Program-made: the position numbers and the translations under genes
Shown here: one piece after another, positions 26,011-35,494 of the stretch
Layout: the number at the start of each line of letters is the position of its first letter
How positions within the stretch are numbered: position 1 is the first letter of the stretch
NCBI RefSeq assembly: GCF_004358105.1
Contig: NZ_SMYL01000017.1
Location: 1 to 36,460 of the forward strand
Length of the DNA stretch: 36,460 nucleotides
Source of the DNA: Sapientia aquatica
GTDB lineage: Bacteria > Pseudomonadota > Gammaproteobacteria > Burkholderiales > Burkholderiaceae_D
Direction: 5' to 3'
Notes under the pieces: model-generated
Database searches by the model: none
What the model was told of the DNA's origin: nothing
The model's input: only the letters and a program-made list of their open reading frames with translations

Positions 26011-27756
26011 TCAGCGCAGCACAAGCGCCTGGCGCAGTTCGCCAAGGTGTTGTTCATAGGGTTTCCAGGCGCTCATACCCTTGCGGTTAATAGGCTGCCT
26101 GACCTGCTCGGCGCTCGGTGTTGCTACGGGCCGATTTGATTTGTAGAAGTCGCGACATGCCAATTCATAGGGTAGACCGCAGTACTGAATCAGTCTGGCG
26201 ACTTCATGATCAAAATTGTCCACCAACTGCTCATAGACCACCCTGTGAATCTGTCCGGGATAACATACATCCCAGTGCGCCATCAGTCTTTCATAATCGC
26301 GGTAGTAGCGTCCCAGATCAGTGAGCGAATAACTGAATGCCTGACCACTCGCAAACAGCTGCTTGTAGCAACTGAAACATGAACTCATCGGATCTCTGCG
26401 CACATCAATGATGCGAGCTGCGGGCAGGATGCGTTTAATCAGGCCAATGTGCAGAAAGTTATTGGGCAGTTTGTCGATGAAGAATGGCGCCTGGGCACGC
26501 AGCGGCGCAGCCCTCCGGATATATTTGGCACCCAGATCCAGCAAGGTCGACGTCGACAGTTCTGACAATGACTCCGGATAGCTGGTCTGCCGACCGCCGA
26601 AGCGCACCATGCCAAACTCACGCACCAGAGCAGGTATAAATGGAAGTTCTTTGGTGCCATCAATCTGCGAATGTGCAGACAGAATCTGCTCTACCAATGT
26701 GGAACCTGATCTGGGCAATCCAACGATAAAAATGGGAGCACATTGTGTCGACGCAAAGTCAGCCGGAAGTCGAATCTGATCGCCAGAAAAAAATTTGATC
26801 AGGCGATCCACCAGTTCGGCAACATCGCCACTATCATAGTACTGACCAGATCGGATCAGTGCATTTCCGCGCTGATACCACGCGAAGGATTCATTGAACT
26901 GACTGGCATCCTCCAGGGCTTTGCCCAATGCAAAACAAAGATGCGCTTCATCGTCTTTCCGCAAACCAGATTCAAGCTGCTTTTTCATCGATTCAATTTC
27001 ATTCCCCGCAAATCGGTACGTCTTCATGTTCGCCAGATTCCAGTATGCGCGCCCATCAGAAGAATCCGCTTCAATGGCCTTTCTGTATGCCGCAATCGAC
27101 TCATCAGCCTTGCCCAGAGTTTTGACCGTATGACCGGTGCTGTTCCACAAACCTGCATCGTTCGGGCGTAACTGATTCAACTCAGAATAAATTTGCCGGG
27201 CGTCTGAATAACGCCCCATGCGCACAAAAGTGGCTGCTTTAATGACTCGATGCGCTATATCGCCTGGCGCGATTTTTTCAAGCGCATCGATTTCTGCCAG
27301 AGCCAGCTCATAATATTCCAGCTTGCACAGTACATCGGCATAGTTCAAACGGGCATGATGAAACTCCGGCGCCATGTTCAGACAACGCTCAAGTATGCGC
27401 AGACCTTCTTCAAGTGAGCCTGTCGCAATCGCCAATTCGGCCAACATGCGCGCCGCCTCAACGTCATGCGAATTTTCGCGAAGTCGCTCTCGCAGCAAGG
27501 ACTCCGCCGCCGGGAAATTCTCTTCGAGCAGTGCATGGCCCGCCTGTTTCAGGATGAGACCCTTCTGACTGATGTCAATCGCCACATGACGCAGTTCCCT
27601 GGCCAAGTTGACCTGACCAAGTTGGGAATAACAGTCTGCAAGAAGGAGGCAGGTTCGCTCATCCATTGACGAACGGTCGATCTTTTCCATTAAGGCCACT
27701 GCAGCTGCGACTGCGCCTGACTGCACAAGATCGTTCAGTTGTTTAAAGTCTGTCAT
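26011..27756 (-). CDS. TPR-containing sulfotransferase-family protein
   Basis: A 581-residue, apparently cytoplasmic protein. Residues about 1-270 form tetratricopeptide-type helical repeats (for example AARMLAELAIATGSLEEGLRI, GLWNSTGHTVKTLGKADESI). From about residue 340 comes a sulfotransferase domain: the PAPS 5'-phosphosulfate loop FIVGLPRSGSTLVEQ, then DKLPNNFLHIGLI and the 3'-phosphate region IIDVRRDPMSSCFSCY. It would transfer sulfate from PAPS to an unknown acceptor; some related proteins are of uncharacterised activity. It lies just beyond a LysR gene (28-kb side) whose divergent neighbour is a TonB receptor. Confidence 0.83.
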   Translation of the reverse strand: MTDFKQLNDLVQSGAVAAAVALMEKIDRSSMDERTCLLLADCYSQLGQVNLARELRHVAIDISQKGLILKQAGHALLEENFPAAESLLRERLRENSHDVEAARMLAELAIATGSLEEGLRILERCLNMAPEFHHARLNYADVLCKLEYYELALAEIDALEKIAPGDIAHRVIKAATFVRMGRYSDARQIYSELNQLRPNDAGLWNSTGHTVKTLGKADESIAAYRKAIEADSSDGRAYWNLANMKTYRFAGNEIESMKKQLESGLRKDDEAHLCFALGKALEDASQFNESFAWYQRGNALIRSGQYYDSGDVAELVDRLIKFFSGDQIRLPADFASTQCAPIFIVGLPRSGSTLVEQILSAHSQIDGTKELPFIPALVREFGMVRFGGRQTSYPESLSELSTSTLLDLGAKYIRRAAPLRAQAPFFIDKLPNNFLHIGLIKRILPAARIIDVRRDPMSSCFSCYKQLFASGQAFSYSLTDLGRYYRDYERLMAHWDVCYPGQIHRVVYEQLVDNFDHEVARLIQYCGLPYELACRDFYKSNRPVATPSAEQVRQPINRKGMSAWKPYEQHLGELRQALVLR

Positions 27757-27797
27757 TGGTAAGATTGGAATGGCGCGCAGCCAAGGACCGACATTGG

Positions 27798-28664
27798 CTA
27801 CACGCTCAGATTGGAAATTTCGGCCATGATAAATTCAACGATAGGTTTGACGTCCAGCGAAACATCGCCCTGACCGGTAAATAAGGCGATATTAAATTTG
27901 GGCAGCGCCGGAAATCCTTCGGTCTCTCCCATTCGGCGGATATTGGGCAACAGCGAACTTTGACTGAGCACACCAACGGCCAGACCTGCACTGACGGCAG
28001 CCTGAACTCCGCCTACATTCATCGTCGTTACGGCCCCCACCCAGCTTCTGCCGATGGAGTTCAATGCGCTGATGGCCGCTTCGCGATAGAAGCAGGGCGG
28101 AGGAAGCAAAGCCAGCGGCAAAGGTTTATCCGCTTCTAACCGAAAGTCATGGTGGGCCGCCCAAAAAAGCTGCTCCTCCAACAAATTGACGCCGCCCTGA
28201 TTCGCCTCGGAACGGGCCGCAATAACAACATCGAGCTTACCCTCTTCGAGTTCGCGCAACAGCGAGCCGCTCAGATCAATTTTCAGTCTGAGGTCAAGTT
28301 TCGGAAACGTCGCGCGCAGCCTCGACAGAATCGCCGGCACCCGATGTGGTGCCAGGTATTCAACTACCCCAAGTCGCAACATGCCTTTAATTTCAAAGTC
28401 AGACATTCTGAAAATGGTTTCATCGTTGATCGCCAGAATACGCCGGGCGTAACTGAGCAACACCTCACCATGCTCGGTGAGAATAACGGCACCGCGCTGT
28501 CGGTCGATAAGTCGGTATCCCACAAATTCTTCAAGTCTGGCCATGTGCACACTGACTGTTGACTGCGTTATATGCAGGTGATCCGACGCCGCAGTAAATC
28601 CGCCCGTATCGATAATTTTGCAGAATGTGCGTAACAGATCCAGATCAAGGTTGCGTAGTTTCAT
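27798..28664 (-). CDS. LysR-family transcriptional regulator
   Basis: About 288 residues. I choose ATG 28664 (MKLRNLDLDLLRTF); the longer frame to 28748 would begin upstream of the promoter predicted here. The N-terminal HTH shows GGFTAASDHLHITQSTVSVH and VGYRLIDRQRGAVILTEHG. The effector domain covers residues about 90-285. It is divergent from the TonB receptor-esterase-aconitase X operon and shares a 247-base control region with it. It is therefore the likely regulator of that operon. Confidence 0.88.
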   Translation of the reverse strand: MKLRNLDLDLLRTFCKIIDTGGFTAASDHLHITQSTVSVHMARLEEFVGYRLIDRQRGAVILTEHGEVLLSYARRILAINDETIFRMSDFEIKGMLRLGVVEYLAPHRVPAILSRLRATFPKLDLRLKIDLSGSLLRELEEGKLDVVIAARSEANQGGVNLLEEQLFWAAHHDFRLEADKPLPLALLPPPCFYREAAISALNSIGRSWVGAVTTMNVGGVQAAVSAGLAVGVLSQSSLLPNIRRMGETEGFPALPKFNIALFTGQGDVSLDVKPIVEFIMAEISNLSV

Positions 28665-28697
28665 AATCAATTTGGGGGATGTGGAAAGCGGGACATT

Positions 28698-28727
28698 ATT
28701 ATAGAAGCGTGGGGCGATTATAAACAA
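28698..28727 (-). promoter_or_regulatory. Predicted sigma-70 promoter of the LysR gene
   Basis: On the minus strand, TTGTTT (28727-28722), 18 bases, then a perfect TATAAT (28703-28698). This would give a short 5' leader of about 25 bases to ATG 28664 and supports that start. Confidence 0.45.
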
Positions 28728-28777
28728 CCTTGCACCGCAACATTCCATTTCATAATGACTGGCATTGAGTAAAATCG

Positions 28778-28807
28778 TTGTTCAGAAAATACTCGCTTGA
28801 ACATAAT
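28778..28807 (+). promoter_or_regulatory. Predicted promoter and dyad for the receptor operon
   Basis: TTGTTC (28778-28783), 18 bases, CATAAT (28802-28807), about 105 bases before the receptor ATG. A 5-bp dyad GTTCA (28780-28784) and TGAAC (28798-28802) spans the spacer, where a LysR protein could act. A further GTCGAAG/CTTCGAC stem lies at 28827-28846 in the leader. Confidence 0.4.
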
Positions 28808-28826
28808 AGGCTCGAACAAACAAATT

Positions 28827-28846
28827 GTCGAAGGCTAATCTTCGAC
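28827..28846. repeat. 7-bp inverted repeat in the receptor leader
   Basis: GTCGAAG (28827-28833) and CTTCGAC (28840-28846) pair around a 6-base loop, just after the predicted promoter and 65 bases before the receptor start. It could be an operator half or a leader stem-loop. Confidence 0.35.
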
Positions 28847-28911
28847 TGGCGAGTCTGACGCAACGTGGGCTGATGACTCGACTTAATTAGAAAAATAATT
28901 TGGAGACATTC

Positions 28912-31419
28912 ATGACAGCACATTACAAACCATCTGCAGTTGGGTTTAAAAACAACACTCATCAACGATCAGGTTTGCCTGCCCGTTCGCCACTGCACCA
29001 TGCAATCAAAACAATTTTCGGCCTCCCGGGTATGTCGGCCGTTGCACTTTCACTCATACAAATCGGTACTGCACTGGCTAATGCGGATCCACAGGCCACT
29101 ACTTATCCGAGCGCAGCTGCAGTGAACTCGACATCACCTGATGATTTGCAAACCGTGGTCGTAACCGCCCGAAAATTCAAGGAGCGCGCTCAAGATGTAC
29201 CGGCCACCGTAGAGGCCATTTCAGGAGAAAAACTCGAGGAATTACATCTGACTAATTTTGAAGATGTTGTCCAACTGTTACCCAGCGTGTCATTTCAATC
29301 ATATGGGCCTGGCCAGTCGCAAATTTATATGCGCGGCGCAGTCGACGGCGGTGACGGCAATCCGTCAGGATCCTCACCAACCGTGGCGGTGTATCTTGAC
29401 GAAACTCCGGTGACAGCGATTGGTCGCAATCTCGATCTGCACGTCTATGATCTTGATCGGGTTGAAGCACTTCCGGGTCCGCAGAGTACCCTGTTCGGAG
29501 CCAGCAGCGAAGGTGGCACATTGCGCATGATTACGCATCAGCCGGTATTGCACACGCTTGAAGGCGGCGTAGATGCAGGTGGTTATTCGACCAACAATGG
29601 AGCGGCCAGCGGCAGTCTGGAAAGCTTTCTCAATATTCCTTTGGGCGAGGATGCTGCCGTGCGCCTGGTTGTCTATGACATTCACGACGGCGGATTCATC
29701 GACAACGTTTTGGGCAACCGCAATTACCAGCTCTATCAAGGCAGTGCGGCGGGAACAGCAACACCGACTTCGCAAGTCAGTGTCAGTAACGCCACCCTGG
29801 TCAAGAAGGATTTCAATACCGAAGATACGCGAGGTGGTCGCATTTCGTTTAAATACAGAATTAACTCAGACTGGTCCTTCAATGCCGGCTGGATCAATCA
29901 GAATCAAAAAACCAGCGGAGTCTGGTCTGATGATGTGAACAATCCCAATGCGAAATTGTCGGCATATCAGGTTCAAAGCTTCTTCCCCAATTCAACTGAC
30001 GACACCTACAATCAAGAGCACGTGGGCTTTGATGGCGATCTTGGTTTTGCAGATTTATTGTTTACCGCGTCGTTCTCGCAACGCAAGGTCAACACCGCTT
30101 CCGATTATTCCGAATATTCGGATTTCAAAGCCAATCCAGGTCTGTCATCGTTTATTGGCGGAGCCAGCTGTGATTACTATGCACTGGCAACGCATCCCTG
30201 CTCCAATCTTGGCATCTATTTCACAACCAATGACCATTACCGCAGACAGACTGATGAGCTTCGGCTACAGTCAAAACTGAAAGGCGATGTTCAATATGTA
30301 GCCGGCCTGTATTCCGAATCGTTGCGCCATGATTATCTGGAGCAGTGGATTGAACCAGGTTCTGCAACTGGCGGGCCAGATATGTCCCTGCTCGGCCCAT
30401 CCAATTTATGGTACGAAACCAATCAGTCACGCCTCGACAAACAATGGGCCGCCTTTGGTGAAGTGCGTTACAAATTCCAGCCTGAATGGACTGCCACTCT
30501 GGGTGGCCGATACTTCCATGAAACGAGCTCCCTGGCCGGATATTCGGGATACGGGCTGTTCGCCTATAGCCCTGTCGTTCCAGTGAATTCATCCGTATCC
30601 GACAACGGCAATACGATGAAGGCCAACCTTAGCTATCAACCTGATGCCAACCAGAATTACTACGCACTGTGGTCACAGGGCTACCGCCCCGGTGGCATAA
30701 ATCGTGTTGCCACGTCCGTTGTCGCTCAGACGTACAAGCCGGACCAAATGAACAACTATGAAGCTGGATGGAAGTTGTCGTTGAGTCGCAAGCTTCAGTT
30801 CGACGGCGCGTTTTACATGATGGACTGGAAGAATATGCAGTTGTCGCGCTACGAATCTGCCTGGGGGGCGCCGCTCGGCTTGACGGTCAATTTGACCAAG
30901 GCACGGATCACCGGTTTCGAAACATCGCTGGCATGGAGACCGGTCAGGAAATGGAATTTATCAGCCGGACTGGATTTGAACAACGCCAGACTGTCGCAAG
31001 ACCTGGTGGTAGGCAGTGCAACTGCAGGCTATAGCGTGGCACCCTCAGGTACGCCATTGCCTTATGCGCCCAAAGTCAAATATAACCTGTCGAGCAGAAA
31101 TAGCTACGAAATTGCAGAGGACTTTGAAGGTTACTTCCAGATGACCTATGCTGAAACCGGAAAACGGTATAACGATGTATTCGTTTATCAGACTCCAACG
31201 CTCGGCACACCTGGCCCTGACGGCAGACGGGAAATGGACGCGTATGGGCAATTGAATCTGGGTACCGGAGTGATGCACAATGCCTGGTCAGCAGATTTTT
31301 ATGTCAACAATGCCCTGAACAAGCGAGCAGAACTGGCCCGAAGTACAGCTGCCTGGGATACCTGGACAACGGTCAACCGCCCTCGTACGATCGGCCTTAA
31401 AATTTCATACAGGTTCTGA
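28912..31419 (+). CDS. TonB-dependent outer-membrane receptor
   Basis: 835 residues from ATG 28912, preceded by GGAGA. It has an unusually long N-terminus (about 55 residues before the mature region at ALANADPQ), followed by the TonB-box-like LQTVVVTARKF. The plug contains RVEALPGPQSTLFGASSEGGT, the signature of the sphingomonad-type receptor branch. The barrel ends in LKISYRF with the C-terminal Phe expected for outer-membrane assembly. It heads an operon with a secreted esterase, so it probably takes up an ester-containing compound or its parts rather than iron. This receptor differs from the one at 4542-7271 and belongs to another branch. Confidence 0.9.
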   Translation: MTAHYKPSAVGFKNNTHQRSGLPARSPLHHAIKTIFGLPGMSAVALSLIQIGTALANADPQATTYPSAAAVNSTSPDDLQTVVVTARKFKERAQDVPATVEAISGEKLEELHLTNFEDVVQLLPSVSFQSYGPGQSQIYMRGAVDGGDGNPSGSSPTVAVYLDETPVTAIGRNLDLHVYDLDRVEALPGPQSTLFGASSEGGTLRMITHQPVLHTLEGGVDAGGYSTNNGAASGSLESFLNIPLGEDAAVRLVVYDIHDGGFIDNVLGNRNYQLYQGSAAGTATPTSQVSVSNATLVKKDFNTEDTRGGRISFKYRINSDWSFNAGWINQNQKTSGVWSDDVNNPNAKLSAYQVQSFFPNSTDDTYNQEHVGFDGDLGFADLLFTASFSQRKVNTASDYSEYSDFKANPGLSSFIGGASCDYYALATHPCSNLGIYFTTNDHYRRQTDELRLQSKLKGDVQYVAGLYSESLRHDYLEQWIEPGSATGGPDMSLLGPSNLWYETNQSRLDKQWAAFGEVRYKFQPEWTATLGGRYFHETSSLAGYSGYGLFAYSPVVPVNSSVSDNGNTMKANLSYQPDANQNYYALWSQGYRPGGINRVATSVVAQTYKPDQMNNYEAGWKLSLSRKLQFDGAFYMMDWKNMQLSRYESAWGAPLGLTVNLTKARITGFETSLAWRPVRKWNLSAGLDLNNARLSQDLVVGSATAGYSVAPSGTPLPYAPKVKYNLSSRNSYEIAEDFEGYFQMTYAETGKRYNDVFVYQTPTLGTPGPDGRREMDAYGQLNLGTGVMHNAWSADFYVNNALNKRAELARSTAAWDTWTTVNRPRTIGLKISYRF

Positions 31420-33011
31420 TGAAAAAACGACTGACATACGCATTGCTTAGCCTCGGAATGATGGCGAGCCTGGACTGGCCATGCAGTGCCAGTGCAGGCG
31501 AGCCAGCTCCAACCGTGGCAATCGAGCATAGCTTGATACAGGGCACTGCCGCCGCATCTCATCCGGGTATGGGCGTATTCAGGGGGATTCCATTCGCAAA
31601 GCCGCCCGTCGGTCCAATGCGCTGGGCTCCGCCTGAACCGACCATGCCCGGAAAGACAATTATTCACGCTGACCATTTTGCGCCGGCGTGCTATCAGGGC
31701 AAGTCCAATACTGACTGGTATCGCGCTATTGCCAAGGCTTTCGACGCTAGCGATATTGGCTTTACGGAGCCGCAAATCAGTGAGGATTGTCTCTACCTCA
31801 ATATTTGGGTGCCATCGCTACAAAAAGGTGAAAAGCTTCCGGTGATGGTGTGGATTCATGGTGGTGGCAATCGGGACGGCTACAGCTTTGAACCGAATTA
31901 TCAGGGTGCGAATCTGGCGGCCGAAGGACGGGTGATTGTCGTTTCAGTGGCCTACCGGTTAAATGTATTTGGCTTCCTCCGCCCGCCTGGTCTGGATCAA
32001 AAAGATCCATCGGCTACTTTCGCGTTGCTCGACCAGATTGCCGCTCTCAAATGGATACAGAAAAATATCTCTGGATTCGGTGGGGATCGTAAAAACGTCA
32101 CGCTGTTTGGCGAATCAGCGGGCGCATCCAATATCGGCTACCTGCTCAGCTCCCCGGTTGCCGCACCTCTATTCCGGCGTGCCATCAGCCAGAGTGGCGG
32201 CTTCCAGATGTTTGATCACTATTCGGCCCACACGGCGAACGACGACAGCCACCAATTTTTTGCGCCCCTGTCAGGCGATCTGGCGATCAAAGCGCTGCGC
32301 GAGATTCCGGCGGCAACCCTGTTGGATCATGCCGGAGAATCGGCCTCAACGGGACTGTTCAGACCGGTAGTTGACGGAACGGTAATAAGTCAGTTTACGG
32401 CCGCAAGATACCGTGAGCATGGCATTCGCCATGACTTGCTGATTGGTTCTAACGAAGACGAATGGTACATGTACCTGGATCCAACTGAGGCATCGTTCGA
32501 GAATGACATCGCGAGCATGCCTCCAGAATCCCGCCAGGCACTCAGATCAATCGCCGCCAGGGAATCCGATATACGCCATGGTCATGACAAGGCCTATACC
32601 TTTGCGAACATGGTCTGTCCGGCGTATCTGATGGCACGAGCAGTAAACAGTGCGCACCATGCCTGGGTCTATCACTTTACAAAAGTGCGCAATGGTGATG
32701 GCGGCCTTGCCCTTGGCAGTTACCACGGCGCCGAGATCCCGTATGTCTTTGACACGCACGACGCATGGTTGCCCACCGACGCAAGCGACATTAAGCTAAC
32801 CAGAGAAATGATTGCATACTGGACTAATTTTGCGCGCACTGGCAATCCGAATGGTGGCGATCTGATTGCATGGCCGCGCTTTGACACAAGAGCTGGCAAT
32901 ATCATGCAACTGGGCGTCACGTCCGGTTCGATGGTCGCACCGAATCTGGAAACCTGTTTGACTCTGGCGCGGCCTCTTTATGAATCAGACAAAGATCTCG
33001 GTGCAGAATGA
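31419..33011 (+). CDS. Secreted type-B carboxylesterase
   Basis: 530 residues. The ATG overlaps the receptor stop (TGATG), so the two are translationally coupled. A signal peptide covers residues 1-27 (ending CSASAGE). It is a carboxylesterase/lipase with the type-B layout: FRGIPFAKPPVG, WIHGGG oxyanion loop, nucleophile Ser233 in FGESAGASN, acid Glu348 in GSNEDEWY and His436 in GSYHGAEIPYVF. It hydrolyses carboxylic esters in the periplasm. With aconitase X and a CoA-transferase downstream, it probably releases the acid that the pathway then consumes. The ester is unknown. Confidence 0.9.
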   Translation: MKKRLTYALLSLGMMASLDWPCSASAGEPAPTVAIEHSLIQGTAAASHPGMGVFRGIPFAKPPVGPMRWAPPEPTMPGKTIIHADHFAPACYQGKSNTDWYRAIAKAFDASDIGFTEPQISEDCLYLNIWVPSLQKGEKLPVMVWIHGGGNRDGYSFEPNYQGANLAAEGRVIVVSVAYRLNVFGFLRPPGLDQKDPSATFALLDQIAALKWIQKNISGFGGDRKNVTLFGESAGASNIGYLLSSPVAAPLFRRAISQSGGFQMFDHYSAHTANDDSHQFFAPLSGDLAIKALREIPAATLLDHAGESASTGLFRPVVDGTVISQFTAARYREHGIRHDLLIGSNEDEWYMYLDPTEASFENDIASMPPESRQALRSIAARESDIRHGHDKAYTFANMVCPAYLMARAVNSAHHAWVYHFTKVRNGDGGLALGSYHGAEIPYVFDTHDAWLPTDASDIKLTREMIAYWTNFARTGNPNGGDLIAWPRFDTRAGNIMQLGVTSGSMVAPNLETCLTLARPLYESDKDLGAE

Positions 33012-33045
33012 GCATGGACTGTCATTACAATAAAAAGAGGTCAGC

Positions 33046-34257
33046 ATGAACTACCTGGAGTGGGCCGAAAATCTGCAGGCCAAGGTGGCCATTGCGATGA
33101 ATGTGCAAAGCTATGTGCCGGTTTCCAGAGCACATCTGGTCGGTTGTTACCACAGCGGGCCAGCCAATCTCGATTTGATCAGGCAACTGGCAAATTCCGG
33201 AGCCAGAGTGGCGATTCCGACGACGATGAATGCCTCCGCAGCAGACATGATCGAGGGCAAACAAGGCAGGTGTCCACGAGCGACAGACTATGACCAGAAC
33301 TACGAACTGGTTAGCCTGCTCGAACAGATCGGTTGTCAACCAACGCTGACCTGCGCTCCCTACTATTTGCCAGATCCACCGAAATTGGGTGAGAACATTG
33401 CCTGGGCCGAATCCAATGCCGTTGTTTTTGCCAACTCGGTGTTGGGTGCCCGCACCAACATGACCATGCAATATCTGGATTTGTCTGCCGCGCTAACCGG
33501 TCGAATTCCTGCGTTCGGACGGTATGCCGATGCAAACCGCATTCCCGCTCTCCGTTTTGACGTCGCCGAAATTCCAGAAGTCTGGTTTCAAAGCGACGCC
33601 TTTTTTCAGCTGCTCGGTTCAATTCTTGGTAGTGAATGCAAAACCGGTGTGCCGATCATCACTGGTGGGCCCGCCGAGATTGACACTGACCACTTGCGCT
33701 CGATCGGCGCCGCCGCAGCCAGTGCCGGCAATCTCGATCTGTTCCATTGGGAAGGCGTTACCGCGGAATCGCGCAACGGCTTGCTCGACTGCCATCTGAA
33801 TCAACTACCTGTTCGCAAGATAAGCAAAGCGATGATCACTGACGCCTTGAGCAAACTGAACAGAGACGCCCATTTCATTCCTGACACCCTGTGCATGGGT
33901 ACTCCACACGCCTCACTCAATGAACTCCATAAACTTGAGAACTACATTCAAAACCGCAAGTTACCTCCAAACAAACGGATCATTGTTTCATTGGGACGAT
34001 ACGTCCATGAGGCGGCGAGCCACGCCGGCCTGATCAGTCGCATGGAAGCACTTGGAGTGGAGTTTATCCGCGACACATGTACCTACTACGGCAACCTGAT
34101 TGGCGAAACCGGCGGAGGCATCGTCACACCGTCGTTCAAGTGGGCCTATTACGGCGGTTCGCAACTTGGCAAACCGGTGGCGTTTGCGCGAATTGATCGC
34201 GCTATTGAATTGCTGTTTTCCGGTGTAGAAATCGGCACTGATCCGTTCTGGAACTGA
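33046..34257 (+). CDS. Aconitase X large (catalytic) subunit
   Basis: 403 residues with an AGAGG ribosome site. It is an aconitase X (AcnX/DUF521) large subunit. Three spaced cysteines likely to hold the iron-sulfur cluster are present: Cys103 in LTCAPYYL, Cys283 in TLCMGTPHAS and Cys345 in RDTCTYYG. Other family features are SGARVAIPTTMNA, ENIAWAESNAVVFANSVLGARTN and the C-terminal SFKWAYYGGSQLG. Known AcnX enzymes dehydrate cis-3-hydroxy-L-proline or (R)-mevalonate 5-phosphate. Here the split large/small form is encoded with a CoA-transferase, which suggests dehydration of another hydroxy acid. The substrate is unknown. Confidence 0.9.
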   Translation: MNYLEWAENLQAKVAIAMNVQSYVPVSRAHLVGCYHSGPANLDLIRQLANSGARVAIPTTMNASAADMIEGKQGRCPRATDYDQNYELVSLLEQIGCQPTLTCAPYYLPDPPKLGENIAWAESNAVVFANSVLGARTNMTMQYLDLSAALTGRIPAFGRYADANRIPALRFDVAEIPEVWFQSDAFFQLLGSILGSECKTGVPIITGGPAEIDTDHLRSIGAAAASAGNLDLFHWEGVTAESRNGLLDCHLNQLPVRKISKAMITDALSKLNRDAHFIPDTLCMGTPHASLNELHKLENYIQNRKLPPNKRIIVSLGRYVHEAASHAGLISRMEALGVEFIRDTCTYYGNLIGETGGGIVTPSFKWAYYGGSQLGKPVAFARIDRAIELLFSGVEIGTDPFWN

Positions 34258-34263
34258 GTAACC

Positions 34264-34752
34264 ATGAATCACTCAGAAGTTATTCTCAACGGCAAAGCCC
34301 AGGGTGAACTGCTGGTGTTGACCGAAGCGCTAAGTTTTTGGGGTGGCACCGATATCAGCACCGGCCGCATTATAGATCGCTATCATCCTCAAGTCGGTAA
34401 GCTGCTGGCAGGCCGGATCGTGGTACTGCCAGGCGTCAAGGGCAGTACCGCCGGAACCGGAGCACTACTGGAAATGTTGTGCGCCGGCGTCGGGCCAGCC
34501 GGATTCATTTTGCGTGGGCCGGACATTATCGTCACGGCAGCGTGCCAGATTGCGAACAATCTGATTGCCACGACAGTGCCCGTGCTGCGCATACCTGATC
34601 TGGATTTTTCCGACCAGAGTCTGGCCGGCATCTGGAACATTGACGATGATCAGATTTTTATTGTTCAGTCAAACAGCATACGACTCAATCCTAAAGGTGG
34701 GTTTCCCAATACAAAGCAGGGAAGCCCGCGACGCTTAACAACAGGTTCCTAA
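34264..34752 (+). CDS. Aconitase X small subunit (swivelling domain, DUF126)
   Basis: 162 residues, starting 6 bases after the large subunit, so they are made together. It is the AcnX swivelling-domain partner: LSFWGGTDISTGRIID, GRIVVLPGVKGSTAGTGALLEM, and APAT-like VTAACQIANN. The Ser/Thr-rich loop after PGVKG is where the small subunit normally supplies active-site residues to the large one. It completes the dehydratase. The last ~25 residues (beyond QSNSIRLN) are variable. Confidence 0.88.
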   Translation: MNHSEVILNGKAQGELLVLTEALSFWGGTDISTGRIIDRYHPQVGKLLAGRIVVLPGVKGSTAGTGALLEMLCAGVGPAGFILRGPDIIVTAACQIANNLIATTVPVLRIPDLDFSDQSLAGIWNIDDDQIFIVQSNSIRLNPKGGFPNTKQGSPRRLTTGS

Positions 34753-34764
34753 ATTCCAAAGATC

Positions 34765-35466
34765 ATGAATAAACTCTATCCAGATTCACGCCAGGCACTG
34801 CAGGACATCATTAAGAATAACCAGACCATTGCCGTAGGCGGCTTTGGCGTATGCGGAATCCCTGAAGCGCTGATTGATGCATTACGCGATTCAGGTGCAC
34901 AAAATTTGACGGTCATTTCTAACAATGCCGGATTGGATGGTGTAGGACTGGGCAAACTGCTTGATACGCGTCAGATCAAAAAAATGATTGCGTCGTACGT
35001 CGGTGAAAACAAAGAATTTGAACGTCAGTATCTGTCGGGAGAGTTAATCCTGGAATTTACCCCACAAGGCACTCTGGCTGAGAAACTGCGCGCCGGCGGA
35101 GCGGGCATCCCGGCCTTCTTCACCAAAACCGGTGTTGGCACGCTGGTGGCCGAGGGAAAAGAGACACGACAATTTAATGGGCAGACTTACCTGATGGAGC
35201 TGGCACTGGTGCCCGATGTCGCATTAGTAAAGGCATACAAGGCCGACCGCGCCGGCAATCTGATTTATCGGAAAACGGCCAGGAATTTTAACCCCAACGT
35301 TGCGATGGCCGGAAAAATCACGATTGCTGAAGTGGAGCAGATTGTGGAAATCGGCGAACTCGATCCGGATGAAATTCATACGCCGGCAATCTATGTCCAT
35401 CGGATTATTGTTAACGCGACACCCGAAAAACGCATTGAACAGCGGACAGTCACCACTGCCCCGTAA
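34765..35466 (+). CDS. 3-oxoacid CoA-transferase subunit A
   Basis: 233 residues. The alpha subunit of a family I CoA-transferase (SCOT/Ato/Pca type): [17 protein letters not shown] and [17 protein letters not shown], with [18 protein letters not shown]. It binds CoA as a heterodimer with the next gene. It moves CoA between acids, commonly from succinyl-CoA or acetyl-CoA to a 3-oxoacid. It is 12 bases after the AcnX small subunit. Sequence cannot separate scoA, atoD and pcaI roles. Confidence 0.92.
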   Translation: MNKLYPDSRQALQDIIKNNQTIAVGGFGVCGIPEALIDALRDSGAQNLTVISNNAGLDGVGLGKLLDTRQIKKMIASYVGENKEFERQYLSGELILEFTPQGTLAEKLRAGGAGIPAFFTKTGVGTLVAEGKETRQFNGQTYLMELALVPDVALVKAYKADRAGNLIYRKTARNFNPNVAMAGKITIAEVEQIVEIGELDPDEIHTPAIYVHRIIVNATPEKRIEQRTVTTAP

Positions 35467-35494
35467 AACCTGATTAAAGAGAGTGAGAACAGCA

